A stretch of 64,000 bases of DNA from positions 558,001 through 622,000 of the forward strand of contig JARKND010000005.1 of NCBI GenBank assembly GCA_029309925.1, read 5' to 3'. The notes under the pieces were generated by a model that was given only the letters and a program-made list of their open reading frames with translations, ran no database searches and was not told the DNA's origin. Source of the stretch: Fulvivirgaceae bacterium JP3-4 (GTDB taxonomy: Bacteria; Bacteroidota; Bacteroidia; Cytophagales; Cyclobacteriaceae). Shown here in pieces: positions 41,471 through 50,072 of the stretch (position 1 is the stretch's first letter; every line of letters begins with the position of its first letter). A program made the translations under genes and the position numbers.

Positions 41471-41600
41471 AATTAGTCAATGTGCTAATGTGCCAATATG
41501 CCAATTGGATACATCTAGCACAATTTAGGAAATGAATTTGATTTTGAACTCCATTGGCATATTGGCACATTGTCGCATTAATCTGGGCACATTAATCCGG
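41471..41600. repeat. Inverted word-repeat array, theme GTGCCAATATGCCAATG
   Basis: Left arm about 41477-41508: gtcaatgtgctaatgtgcca then atatgccaattgg. Right arm about 41552-41600: ccattggcatattggcacat, then tgtcgcattaatctgggcac. Complementary over about 30 bases. It lies between gdhA and the YeeE/YedE pair, and overlaps the YeeE stop region at 41592. Confidence 0.8.
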
Positions 41601-42002
41601 GAGATGATTTTTGACCAACCCATACGTCCATGTTCCCGCGGCAGCGGCAAGCAGCACAACGATTACAACAAGATAGCCCGAGCCGATCTGGCAATACAAT
41701 GGCCCGGGACACGCGCCTGTCAAAGCCCAGCCAAATCCGAAGATCAATCCTCCGAAGATTACACCAGGATGATAAGCCTTTACTGTTTTTTCAATCACTT
41801 CACCATTCACTGCTTTCAGTTGGAATTTTCGAATGAGGAAAATTGAAAGTGCTCCGATCGGAACGGCAGTCATGAAAATTCCATACATGTGAAAACTTTC
41901 GAAGTAAAACATTTCCTGGATGCGGTACCATGAGATCGCTTCGCCTTTCGTGAGGGCAAGTCCGAAGACTATTCCTACCAACAGGTACTTGAAATTTTTC
42001 AT
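41592..42002 (-). CDS. YeeE/YedE-type membrane protein, C-terminal-half subunit (DUF6691)
   Basis: This 136-residue protein starts from the ATG at 42002, which overlaps the stop of the partner gene by four bases. It has four hydrophobic segments and the motif GFGWALTGACPGP, in which the cysteine is a conserved transport-path residue in YeeE. It corresponds to the second half of the single-chain YeeE/YedE protein, which moves thiosulfate or another sulfur compound across the inner membrane. The DUF6691 naming is from family memory. It should form a heterodimer with its neighbour. Confidence 0.9.
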   Translation of the reverse strand: MKNFKYLLVGIVFGLALTKGEAISWYRIQEMFYFESFHMYGIFMTAVPIGALSIFLIRKFQLKAVNGEVIEKTVKAYHPGVIFGGLIFGFGWALTGACPGPLYCQIGSGYLVVIVVLLAAAAGTWTYGLVKNHLPD

Positions 42003-42559
42003 AAGGCAAGAATGTAAGGAAGGACGAAGTGACTGAAGATAATTCCACCAATAAAAAAACAAACAGTGGCAACAAGTGATGGCCACTGAAGCGCAGACAG
42101 CCCCATGATGCCATGTCCGGAAGTGCAACCACCCGCCCAACGAGTTCCAAATCCCACAAGAAAACCCCCGACAATCATCAGCAAAAATCCTTTCAGCGTT
42201 ATTAGATTTTCAAAGTTGAACAGATCCTCCGGCAACAGACCTTTCGGATCTTCAAGTCCCCATGAACTGAAAAGTTGTAACGTGCCTTGCGTCACTTTAA
42301 CCGGTTCGGGGTTAGCGAAAACATATCCACCAAGAAATCCACCCAGTAACAGTCCGGCTGCGAAGAACAGATTCCAGCTTTGTTGTTTCCAATCGTATTT
42401 GAAATATGGGATGTTGGCAGGAACACACATGGCGCAGAACTGCCGAAGTGTTGAAGAGATGCCTAAGCGCTTGTTGCCTAACAAAAGTAAGGTAGGAACT
42501 GTGAGTCCGATCACGGCACCTGCTATATACCACGGCCACGGTTTATAAAGAACTTCCAT
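41999..42559 (-). CDS. YeeE/YedE-type membrane protein, N-terminal-half subunit
   Basis: This 186-residue protein has about five hydrophobic segments and the conserved GTRWAGGCTSGHGIMGLS at about 140-157, the first-half cysteine motif of YeeE/YedE. The family takes up thiosulfate for cysteine synthesis, or handles other sulfur species. The ATG of the second-half gene overlaps this stop (ATGA), so the two are strictly coupled. The split form is frequent in Bacteroidota and Proteobacteria. No sulfurtransferase gene is adjacent. Confidence 0.93.
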   Translation of the reverse strand: MEVLYKPWPWYIAGAVIGLTVPTLLLLGNKRLGISSTLRQFCAMCVPANIPYFKYDWKQQSWNLFFAAGLLLGGFLGGYVFANPEPVKVTQGTLQLFSSWGLEDPKGLLPEDLFNFENLITLKGFLLMIVGGFLVGFGTRWAGGCTSGHGIMGLSALQWPSLVATVCFFIGGIIFSHFVLPYILAL

Positions 42560-42638
42560 CGATTACGGAGATTAATTGGGAGATAATGACATCAAGTACG
42601 TCAAAGTATTTCTAATTTTCCTATTCACCAGACGCAAA

Positions 42639-43436
42639 ATGAAAAATTCGAAAATCGCCATCATTGGTGGTGGCAACCTTGGAGCAGCCATAGCAGAAGG
42701 ATTGATTAAAAGTCAATTCGTTTCTCCGCAGCAGATCACTGTGACGAGACGCAACCTCGAGGTAATTCAACACCTGAAAGTGCTTGGCGCGACCATCACC
42801 AGTGATAATGCGCGTGCCATCAAAACCAGCGATGTGATCATTGTTGCATTGAAACCCTACAACGTAAAGGAAGTGCTGGAGGGGGTGAAGCAACATTTTA
42901 ATCCTTCGAAACATGTGCTTATCAGCGTGGTGACGGGTGTGTACATGAAGGAATTTTCTGCGATCGTGGGTGCAGGCGTTCCCATCTTCAGGGCGATGCC
43001 AAATACTGCCATTGCAATTCAGGAGTCAGTGACATGCATGTGCCAACAGGGAGCAACGAAAGAACAAGTTGAGTATGTTACGAATCTGTTCGATCAGCTT
43101 GGAATTTCGATAGCCATCGATGAGAAACTTATGGATGCTGCCACAGTGCTTGGTGCCTGCGGAATTGCGTATGCGCTGCGATTTATTCGCGCAGCAACAC
43201 AAGGCGGAATTGAAATCGGATTTGATGCGCGAACTGCAAACCTGATCTCAGCCCAAACGGTAAAAGGTGCCGCTGAATTGTTGTTGAAGCTAAATCGCCA
43301 TCCGGAAGAAGAGATCGACAAAGTGACAACGCCTAAAGGTTGTACCATTGTCGGATTGAATGAGATGGAGCACCAGGGATTTAGTTCAAGTCTCATCAAG
43401 GGGATTTGCGCGAGCTTTGATAAGATTGTGAAGTAA
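42639..43436 (+). CDS. proC: Pyrroline-5-carboxylate reductase
   Basis: In this 265-residue protein the Rossmann motif IAIIGGGNLGAAIAEGL is at the N-terminus. VIIVALKPYNVKEVL and FRAMPNTAIAIQESVTC follow. The C-terminal helix domain has GACGIAYALRFIRAATQGGI and TPKGCTIVGLNEME. It makes proline from pyrroline-5-carboxylate with NAD(P)H. I start at 42639 because the 21 residues encoded upstream precede the Rossmann strand without sense. It is followed by a hairpin cccctctc / gagagggg at 43450-43472. Confidence 0.96.
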   Translation: MKNSKIAIIGGGNLGAAIAEGLIKSQFVSPQQITVTRRNLEVIQHLKVLGATITSDNARAIKTSDVIIVALKPYNVKEVLEGVKQHFNPSKHVLISVVTGVYMKEFSAIVGAGVPIFRAMPNTAIAIQESVTCMCQQGATKEQVEYVTNLFDQLGISIAIDEKLMDAATVLGACGIAYALRFIRAATQGGIEIGFDARTANLISAQTVKGAAELLLKLNRHPEEEIDKVTTPKGCTIVGLNEMEHQGFSSSLIKGICASFDKIVK

Positions 43437-43449
43437 ACCTCACCCCCGG

Positions 43450-43472
43450 CCCCTCTCCTGAAGTGAGAGGGG
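43450..43472 (+). terminator. Hairpin after proC, likely terminator or palindromic repeat
   Basis: A perfect 8-bp stem cccctctc / gagagggg with loop ctgaagt. There is no T run, so it may instead belong to the widespread cacccccggcccctctcc palindrome family. Confidence 0.5.
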
Positions 43473-43533
43473 TGACTGTTTCTACACTACTCGTGCGATA
43501 TTGAGAGGTCAGCTGATTAATCTAAGGGAAAGG

Positions 43534-43627
43534 CAAATGTCGAACACTCAACACTCAATGTCGAATGTCGAACGGAGTGCAATCCAAACTTCATTATTCG
43601 ACATTGGATGTTGAATGTTCGATATTC
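43534..43627. repeat. Inverted word-repeat array, theme GTCGAATGTCGAAC
   Basis: The left arm (about 43537-43575) repeats tgtcgaacactcaacactca then atgtcgaatgtcgaac. The right arm (about 43593-43626) is attattcgacattggatgtt, then gaatgttcgatatt. The arms are complementary. It lies between the convergent proC and uvrA genes. Confidence 0.72.
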
Positions 43628-43674
43628 TCCGATCACTTTGCAGCCAGCACGCACTTTCGTTCCCCCTTCAGGGG

Positions 43675-46527
43675 TTAGGGGTTGTTGCCAAGTTTTGTTT
43701 TAAGGAACTCCGCAGTATAACTTCCCTTCGCTTTCTTCACCATATCTTCCGGTGTCCCCGCGAACAAAAGATTACCGCCTTTTTTCTCTCCGCCTTCGGG
43801 TCCAAGATCAATGATCCAGTCAGCGCACTTGATCACTTCAAGGTTGTGTTCGATCACAATCACTGTATGACCTTCATCAACCAACGCGTTCATTGCTTTG
43901 AGAAGCTTGGAGATGTCGTGGAAGTGAAGACCGGTTGTTGGCTCATCGAAAATGAAAAGGATGTTTCCTTCCGTAGCATTTTTCGCCAGGAATGAAGCGA
44001 GCTTCACACGTTGGGCTTCACCGCCACTCAGTGAGTTCGATGATTGTCCAAGCTTTACGTATCCTAACCCAACATCATTCAGCGGCAGAATTTTTTCGTA
44101 GATGCCTTTTTTATCCTTAAAGAACCCGAGCGCTTCTTCGACTGTCATGTCGAGGATTTCTGCGATGTTCTTGCCGTTCATTTCCACTTCAAGAATTTCT
44201 TGCTTGAATCGTTTGCCATTGCAGCTTTCACATTTGAGAAAAATGTCGGCCATGAATTGCATCTCGACTTTTATCTCGCCTTCTCCCTGGCATGTTTCGC
44301 AACGACCGCCTTCAACGTTAAATGAAAAATGCGAAGGTTTGTAGCCGCGTTGTTTTGAAAGTGGTGTTTCAGCAAAACACTGACGGATGGTGTCATACGC
44401 CTTCACGTAGCTGATCGGATTCGAGCGCGATGATTTTCCAATGGGGTTCTGATCTACAAACTCCACCTGTGTGATCCTCGCGAAATCGCCATCAAGCTTG
44501 TCATACTTTCCGGGAGATTCGGCAACCGACCCACTGAGTCTTCCTACAGCGGGATACAGTATTTTTTTGATCAGTGTTGATTTTCCCGAACCGCTGACGC
44601 CCGTCACCACCGTAAGCGCTGCGAGCGGAAATTTAACTGTAAGATTTTTCAGGTTATTCTCCCTTGCTCCCACTACTGTAATGGAATCACTCCATTTGCG
44701 TCTCGTGGCAGGCACCGGAATTGATTCCCGCCCCGAGAGATAGTCGGTGGTATGTGACCGGACTTTTCCATTAAGATCCTTCAGCGTTCCCTGGAAGACG
44801 AGATGTCCGCCATGACTTCCTGCATCGGGGCCGATATCAATGATTTGATCTGCTGCACGCATGATTTCCTCTTCATGCTCAACTACAATGACAGTATTTC
44901 CAAGATCGCGGAGTGACAGCAGCACTTCCACCATCCGCGCTGTGTCTTTTGGATGCAGGCCGATGCTTGGTTCATCCAACACATACATCGAGCCTACGAG
45001 CGCGCTGCCGAGCGATGTTGCAAGTTTAATGCGCTGATATTCTCCACCGGAAAGCGTTGACGTGATACGGTTTAACGTCAGGTAGCCAAGCCCTACTTTC
45101 ACCATGTACCCAAGCCGGCTTTTGATTTCGGTCAGGATGCGATCGGAGATCTTCACTTCGTATGCCGGAAGCTTTAGTTTGTTGAAAAACTCAAGCGCCT
45201 CTTCAATCGGCATCAGAACGATATCGGTTATTGAGGTATTGGCGATCTTCACATACTGCGCATCTTTTCTCAAACGCGTTCCCCGGCAGTCCGGGCAGTT
45301 TGTTCTTCCGCGGTAGCGGGAAAGCATTACCCGATATTGGATCTTATACGTTTTTGTTTCGAGGTGCTTAAAGAAATCATTCAGTCCTTCGAAGTATTCA
45401 TTGCCCGTCCACAACAGATCTTTCTGTGCCTGGGTAAGTTCGTGGTATGGGCGATGGATCGGAAAATCGAACTTGATCCCGTTTTTCAATAAGGGTTTTG
45501 CCCATTCGCTCATGGCTTCACTGCGCCACGGTGCAATAGCGCCCTCGTAAACAGACATGCCTTTATCGGGAATCACAAGGTCTTCGTCAATGCCGAGTAC
45601 TTTTCCAAAACCTTCGCAAGTCTGACATGCGCCATAGGGATTGTTGAAGCTGAAGAAATTCACAGAAGGTTCCGTGAATGTCATCCCATCGAGTTCGAAC
45701 TTGTCGGAGAACTGCATTTTGTTCTGCCGTTCTGCATACACAATGCAATCGCCTTCGCCTTCGAAAAAGGCAGTTTGCACCGAATCGGACAATCGGAACA
45801 CCGTGTCTTCATCTTCCGGGTTAACTGAAGCACGATCGATCAATATTTCGATTGTGCCGTCAATCTTAACTGTCTTTTTCTTTTTCGCGCCTTCTTCAGT
45901 CGGATTTAACAGTTCTTCGATGAATTTCACTTCTCCGTTTAGCAGTATCCGCGCGAAGCCTTTGCTGAGGAGAAGGTTCAGTTCCTCCTGGACCTTTCTT
46001 CCTTTCTTAATATGTAACGGAGCTGCGACCATCACGCGTGTTCCTTTAGGCAGGTTGTTGATGGTATTGACCACATCGGTGACCGTATCACGCTTTACTT
46101 CTTTCCCGGACACGGGTGAATACGTTTTGCCGATACGCGCGAAAAGCAACTTGAGGTAGTCGTAAATTTCGGTTGTGGTTCCTACTGTAGAGCGTGGGTT
46201 GCGGGTGTTCACCTTTTGCTCGATCGCAATAGCGGGAGAAACACCGCGGATATAATCGACATCCGGTTTTTCCATGCGGCCGAGGAACTGCCTGGCGTAG
46301 GAACTGAGGCTTTCCACATACATCCTCTGACCTTCTGCGAACAACGTGTCAAAGGCAAGTGACGATTTCCCAGACCCGGACAAGCCTGTAATCACGACCA
46401 GCTTATTGCGCGGAATTGCAACACTTAGATTTTTCAGGTTGTTAACCCTTGCCCGCTTGATGATGATATATTCCTTTGGACTGAGTTCGTCCAGGTGGCT
46501 GTCGTTTTGAATGAGAGAATTGGTCAC
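43675..46527 (-). CDS. uvrA: UvrABC system protein A
   Basis: At about 950 residues this is full length. Two ABC modules are present. The first has Walker [10 protein letters not shown] near residue 48 and signature [11 protein letters not shown]. The second has GVSGSGKST and [11 protein letters not shown]. Zinc-finger cysteines are [28 protein letters not shown] and CESCNGKR. UvrA dimers scan DNA for bulky lesions and load UvrB. Start: the region upstream has TTG and GTG codons only. I chose the GTG at 46527 because aaggt precedes it. A TTG at 46551 would add eight residues. The stop overlaps a cccct/aggggg hairpin. Confidence 0.96.
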   Translation of the reverse strand: MTNSLIQNDSHLDELSPKEYIIIKRARVNNLKNLSVAIPRNKLVVITGLSGSGKSSLAFDTLFAEGQRMYVESLSSYARQFLGRMEKPDVDYIRGVSPAIAIEQKVNTRNPRSTVGTTTEIYDYLKLLFARIGKTYSPVSGKEVKRDTVTDVVNTINNLPKGTRVMVAAPLHIKKGRKVQEELNLLLSKGFARILLNGEVKFIEELLNPTEEGAKKKKTVKIDGTIEILIDRASVNPEDEDTVFRLSDSVQTAFFEGEGDCIVYAERQNKMQFSDKFELDGMTFTEPSVNFFSFNNPYGACQTCEGFGKVLGIDEDLVIPDKGMSVYEGAIAPWRSEAMSEWAKPLLKNGIKFDFPIHRPYHELTQAQKDLLWTGNEYFEGLNDFFKHLETKTYKIQYRVMLSRYRGRTNCPDCRGTRLRKDAQYVKIANTSITDIVLMPIEEALEFFNKLKLPAYEVKISDRILTEIKSRLGYMVKVGLGYLTLNRITSTLSGGEYQRIKLATSLGSALVGSMYVLDEPSIGLHPKDTARMVEVLLSLRDLGNTVIVVEHEEEIMRAADQIIDIGPDAGSHGGHLVFQGTLKDLNGKVRSHTTDYLSGRESIPVPATRRKWSDSITVVGARENNLKNLTVKFPLAALTVVTGVSGSGKSTLIKKILYPAVGRLSGSVAESPGKYDKLDGDFARITQVEFVDQNPIGKSSRSNPISYVKAYDTIRQCFAETPLSKQRGYKPSHFSFNVEGGRCETCQGEGEIKVEMQFMADIFLKCESCNGKRFKQEILEVEMNGKNIAEILDMTVEEALGFFKDKKGIYEKILPLNDVGLGYVKLGQSSNSLSGGEAQRVKLASFLAKNATEGNILFIFDEPTTGLHFHDISKLLKAMNALVDEGHTVIVIEHNLEVIKCADWIIDLGPEGGEKKGGNLLFAGTPEDMVKKAKGSYTAEFLKTKLGNNP

Positions 46528-46568
46528 GGTCAATTTACCTTCGGTTAGCAAAAAACTTTACAACGCTA

Positions 46569-46604
46569 CAAAAAGAAAGAACACCACCCGGGTGGATGGT
46601 GTTC
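46569..46604 (-). terminator. Terminator downstream of the acidic-tail protein gene
   Basis: On the minus strand gaacacca tccacccggg tggtgttc, followed by a T-rich tail (tttcttttt). It separates the gene at 46636 from uvrA. Confidence 0.82.
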
Positions 46605-46635
46605 ATTTTATTCTAAATTTTTTCCCGGGTCGGGT

Positions 46636-47034
46636 CTAGCTGTCGAAATCAGGATCGTAGCTGGCTTCACGGCTTTTGCGTCCACCACCATCGTCATCGT
46701 AATCGTCATCACGTGCCCCGTCTTCTCCGTAGCCATCGCCAGACCCGTAGTCATCATCGTCAGCTCCGGCTGCCGGGCCAGCTGCCTCCGCGTCTGGTTC
46801 TGGAGTTGAGTCTACATCATATTCACCGTCACTATTTTTTGTTGCCGGTACTTTGATCAGGTATGTTGCATCTTCGGTTTCAAGAGGAAACACGAAAATA
46901 GGTTCTTTTTTAGCGTTGGTGATGCGGCTGATGCTGCTCTCGTAACCGTTTGGATATTGCTCCCTCAGCAATTCTTTCAAATCCTCTGACAGGTTCTCTA
47001 AACTCTTAATAACGCGTTTCTTGCTGACTGGCAT
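46636..47034 (-). CDS. Small protein with very acidic Asp/Gly tail
   Basis: The product from the ATG at 47034 is 132 residues. The first 80 residues form a compact domain (KKRVIKSLENLSEDLKELLR, then ISRITNAKKEPIFVFPLET and ATYLIKVPA). The rest is a low-complexity acidic tail with many Asp and Gly (ADDDDYGSGDGYGEDGARDD). The gene is conserved-looking but unfamiliar to me. The tail recalls RNA polymerase delta-type proteins, although sequence similarity is not evident. It lies upstream of uvrA and probably has its own promoter. Confidence 0.75.
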   Translation of the reverse strand: MPVSKKRVIKSLENLSEDLKELLREQYPNGYESSISRITNAKKEPIFVFPLETEDATYLIKVPATKNSDGEYDVDSTPEPDAEAAGPAAGADDDDYGSGDGYGEDGARDDDYDDDGGGRKSREASYDPDFDS

Positions 47035-47219
47035 ATTGGGTTCTTCAAAAAAATTTTTTTGTGGATTCAAATACCATAAGAAAATTAGTAGAAGGCAAGA
47101 ATTTTCGAAAAATTTTTTGGCGGGTGTAAAAATATTTATATCTTTTCAAACCAATTTCAAAAAATCAAACCCACACAATATCGAAATAGACCTCTACGTT
47201 ACCTAAAATGTGAAGTAGA

Positions 47220-47867
47220 ATGATTGACAAAGGATTAAGCGACAGCAAATTAGTGTCGCTCTATCAAGCCGGTAACGAAGAAGCTTTCGAAATGCTCTTA
47301 AACCGACACAAGTCCAAGGTCTATACTGCGATTTACCTGATTGTAAAAGATCGGTATACAGCTGAAGATTTATTGCAAGAAACTTTTGTAAAGGCAATAA
47401 ATACGATTCGCGGAGGACGGTATAATGAAGAGGGAAAATTCCTGCCTTGGATTAGTCGCATAGCCCACAACCTGGCTATAGACCATTTTAGAAAAGATAA
47501 GCGTTACCCGGAAGTGGTTCTCGAGGACGGTAGCAAGCTGTTCAACTCTATGGATTTTTCAGAAGATTCAGCAGAGGATAAGCAGATGCATCGGGAAACG
47601 CGGTCGAAGCTGAGAGATTGTATCAAGGAGCTTCCTGTTGAGCAAAAGCAAGTGCTCATCATGAGGCATTATCTTGATATGAGTTTCCAGGAGATTGCGG
47701 ACCGGACGGGAGTGAGCATAAACACTGCGTTGGGCAGGATGCGTTATGCGCTAATCAATCTGCGGAAAAAGATGAAAAACAGAGCCTATGATAAAAACTT
47801 TTACCCAGACGGATTTAATTCGGTACTTGTACCAGGAGACTACGGAGGAGGAGAAGACGGAGATTGA
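47220..47867 (+). CDS. ECF RNA polymerase sigma factor
   Basis: This 215-residue protein has region 2 in YTAEDLLQETFVKAINTIRG and FLPWISRIAHNLAIDHFRKD, and region 4 in LPVEQKQVLIMRHYLDMSFQ followed by EIADRTGVSINTALGRMRYA. The C-terminus extends about 30 residues beyond region 4 (AYDKNFYPDGFNSVLVPGDY then GGGEDGD). That extension is encoded over the start of the next gene. The sigma factor belongs to the Bacteroidota ECF group that is not coupled to TonB genes. The regulon is unknown. Confidence 0.95.
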   Translation: MIDKGLSDSKLVSLYQAGNEEAFEMLLNRHKSKVYTAIYLIVKDRYTAEDLLQETFVKAINTIRGGRYNEEGKFLPWISRIAHNLAIDHFRKDKRYPEVVLEDGSKLFNSMDFSEDSAEDKQMHRETRSKLRDCIKELPVEQKQVLIMRHYLDMSFQEIADRTGVSINTALGRMRYALINLRKKMKNRAYDKNFYPDGFNSVLVPGDYGGGEDGD

Positions 47868-48015
47868 CAAAGCGTTGATCTGCGACAGTGAATTGATGGC
47901 ACTCTACAAGGAGATGAGCAACATGGTCCAGGAACTCAAAGGATCACAAATGGAGCCATCTGCTTCTACCATCCAGAACATTCTCGCGTACTCACGCAGC
48001 ACTGCGAAAAAGTAG
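47788..48015 (+). CDS. Small protein overlapping the sigma factor gene, possible anti-sigma
   Basis: This 75-residue soluble protein begins 80 bases before the sigma factor stop, in another frame. It reads MIKTFTQTDLIRYLYQETTE, then EEKTEIDKALICDSELMALY, then SNMVQELKGSQMEPSASTIQ. The opening helices resemble the sigma-binding anti-sigma domain (YLYxETxxEExxxIxxxLxxD) that in longer relatives is followed by a membrane helix, absent here. A soluble anti-sigma or a regulatory partner is likely. Confidence 0.72.
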   Translation: MIKTFTQTDLIRYLYQETTEEEKTEIDKALICDSELMALYKEMSNMVQELKGSQMEPSASTIQNILAYSRSTAKK

Positions 48016-48016
48016 T

Positions 48017-48604
48017 TTATAATTCCTGGATGCGGATGTTGCGCCAACGAACCTTGACGCCACCTCCGTCATGAATTTGCAGGGCGATTTTTCCATCGCC
48101 CGCGCCTATCTTTTCGTCAGTGAGCTCAACCATCTGCTGGCCATTCAGCCAGGTGGTTACTGTATTACCCTTCATGCGCACGACCATTTCGTTCCACTCG
48201 CCCTCCTTGAGGGCTTTTTGCTTTTCTGCGTCAGGCTTGATCAGCCACCCACGTCCATACGATTCGTAGATCCCGCCTGTGTGCTTGTCTTTCGGAGCAA
48301 CCTCAGCCTGCCAGCCCGCTATCGTAGTTCCATCGATCGAACAATGGAAAAACACTCCGCTGTTTCCATTTGACTCCTGCTTGAATTCAAGCTTCAATTC
48401 AAAGTCTTTGAACTTTCCATCTGAAACCAGGTATCCATATTGTTTGTCAGGACCGCTTTCGCAAACCAATTCGCCATTTTCAACATACCACTTCTCCGTT
48501 CCATGGACTTTCCATCCCGAAAGGTCTTTTCCATTGAACATTGACTTTTGCGCAAACGTAATGCTGCAAAAACCGACAAGCATGATGGTGAGTAATTTCT
48601 TCAT
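48017..48604 (-). CDS. Exported DUF1080 (3-keto-disaccharide hydrolase-like) protein
   Basis: The product from the ATG at 48604 is 195 residues with a signal peptide (MKKLLTIMLVGFCSITFAQ). A single DUF1080 domain follows: SMFNGKDLSGWKVHGTEKWY, LKLEFKQESNGNSGVFFHCS, GGIYESYGRGWLI and IALQIHDGGGVKVRWRNIRI. It is a concanavalin-like beta-sandwich. Some members hydrolyse 3-keto-glycosides. It lies near the Gfo/Idh/MocA oxidoreductase and PhyH genes, which often accompany this domain. The convergent sigma-operon gene ends one base before it. Confidence 0.92.
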   Translation of the reverse strand: MKKLLTIMLVGFCSITFAQKSMFNGKDLSGWKVHGTEKWYVENGELVCESGPDKQYGYLVSDGKFKDFELKLEFKQESNGNSGVFFHCSIDGTTIAGWQAEVAPKDKHTGGIYESYGRGWLIKPDAEKQKALKEGEWNEMVVRMKGNTVTTWLNGQQMVELTDEKIGAGDGKIALQIHDGGGVKVRWRNIRIQEL

Positions 48605-48695
48605 AGAATATATTTCTTGTTGAAAGATGCGGAATAACTTCTTTGAAGCCAACACCGTCCGTCAAACCAACGCTGCTTTTTGTCGTGAGAAGCCC

Positions 48696-48743
48696 AAAAT
48701 CTCAAATCTGAAATCTAAAATCTCTAATCTTTAATCTGATTTC
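48696..48743. repeat. One-arm word repeat, theme AATCTAAAATC
   Basis: aaaatctcaaatctgaaatc then taaaatctctaatctttaat repeats aatct at 5-11 base spacing. Same theme as 39955-40068 and 52636-52739 but only one arm is present. Confidence 0.55.
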
Positions 48744-48756
48744 TTTTCTTTGCAGG

Positions 48757-49947
48757 ATGAAAGTCCTCATCCTCCATCAGCATTTCAATACACCCTATGA
48801 TGGAGGAGCTATTCGTTCTTATTACCTGGCGAAAGCGCTGGTTGAAAAAGGAGTTGAAACCGTTGTGATCACAGGCTCGAATGATAAGGAAGGCATCATA
48901 GATGTCGATGGTATCAGCGTTCATTATTTGAAGGTTGCGTACAGCAACAAATTTGGATTTTTTAAACGTGGAATTTCGTTTTTAAGATTTGTAAACCGTG
49001 CAGTCGCAGAGGCCAAAACAATCCCAAGCATTGACTTAGTTTACGCTATCTCAGTGCCCCTTACCGTAGGCGTTGCCGCGATGCGCATCAAAAGGAGATT
49101 TGGAGTCCCATTTATTTTTGAAGTGGGCGATCTTTGGCCTGAAGCCCCGATCGAGATGGGTTTCATAAAAAATCCGATACTTAAAAATTACCTGATCGAT
49201 CTCGAGCGGAAAATTTACCGTCAGGCGCAATCCGTTGTTGCACTTTCTCCCGCTATTGCGGATGGCGTGAATGCTGTTTGTCCGCGAAAAACAATTCACC
49301 TCGTGCCCAACATGGGCGATACAGTGTTTTATAAACCGGAAGAGAAAGACGCGAACCTTGAGAGGAGATTTGGTATCGGAAACAAATTCGTGATTTCATA
49401 CATCGGAGCACTGGGATTCGCCAACGGACTTGATCATTTGCTTGACGCTGCTAAAGCAACTTTTGATGCGAAACTCGAAGTCAAATTTTTAATCTGTGGA
49501 GAAGGCGCTATGCGCGAAAGATTATCAAAACGCATTGCGGCCGATAAAATTGGGAATGTCACGTTGTTACCTTTTGCCAACCGCGATGGTGTTCGGCAAG
49601 TGATGAATGTTACCGATGCGTGCTTCATCAGTTACCTCCCTTTCAAAGTTTTGGAAACAGGTTCGCCAAACAAATATTTTGACGGGCTTGCTGCAGGGAA
49701 GATGATCATCACAAATTTTGGTGGATGGATAAGGGAAGAAATCGAAAACGAGAAGTTGGGATTTTCGTATTCGAACGATCCAGAAGTGTTTGTAAAAAAA
49801 CTGAATGCCTTCTTGTCGAACCCTTCTTTGATTGCAGAGGCTCAGGGTAATTCAAGGGCTCTTGCGGTAAGGAAGTATTCGCGGAATATTCTAGCTGAAA
49901 AGTTTTGTCAGATTATTTTGAGCGCTATCGAAAACCGCAATCATTGA
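48757..49947 (+). CDS. Family 4 glycosyltransferase (WbuB-like)
   Basis: In this 396-residue protein the GT-B N-domain starts with HQHFNTPYDGGAIRSYYLAK. FEVGDLWPEAPIEMGFIKNP and ALSPAIADGVN follow. The C-domain has YIGALGFANGLDHLLDAAK, FLICGEGAMRERL and ETGSPNKYFDGLAAGK. The E-x7-E sugar-nucleotide motif is replaced by the SPNKYFDGLA form typical of WbuB (fucosyl- or N-acetylfucosaminyl-transferases). It probably acts on surface polysaccharide or glycan. It stands alone among sugar-catabolism genes, so its role there is unclear. Confidence 0.92.
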   Translation: MKVLILHQHFNTPYDGGAIRSYYLAKALVEKGVETVVITGSNDKEGIIDVDGISVHYLKVAYSNKFGFFKRGISFLRFVNRAVAEAKTIPSIDLVYAISVPLTVGVAAMRIKRRFGVPFIFEVGDLWPEAPIEMGFIKNPILKNYLIDLERKIYRQAQSVVALSPAIADGVNAVCPRKTIHLVPNMGDTVFYKPEEKDANLERRFGIGNKFVISYIGALGFANGLDHLLDAAKATFDAKLEVKFLICGEGAMRERLSKRIAADKIGNVTLLPFANRDGVRQVMNVTDACFISYLPFKVLETGSPNKYFDGLAAGKMIITNFGGWIREEIENEKLGFSYSNDPEVFVKKLNAFLSNPSLIAEAQGNSRALAVRKYSRNILAEKFCQIILSAIENRNH

Positions 49948-50018
49948 CTGCCCCCCTGGTGCCCCTTCGTGTTCTTGGTGGCTTTGTAGCTAAAAACTAA
50001 CTCATATGGAAGTAAAAA

Positions 50019-50058
50019 TGCCAATGAGTGACTACTCTCATTGGCATATTGGCCCATT
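50019..50058. terminator. Bidirectional hairpin between glycosyltransferase and oxidoreductase genes
   Basis: A perfect 10-bp stem tgccaatgag / ctcattggca (50019-50028 and 50037-50046) with an 8-base loop, followed by a further ttggcccatt word. It shares the GCCAATATG theme of 41471-41600 and 60834-60946. It lies between the convergent genes. Confidence 0.75.
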
Positions 50059-50072
50059 GCTTATTAAAAAAA

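Noticed and set aside
43441-43480. Intrinsic terminator with certainty after proC
   Set aside because: A stable stem exists, but no T run follows. I listed it at low confidence because it fits a widespread palindrome as well.
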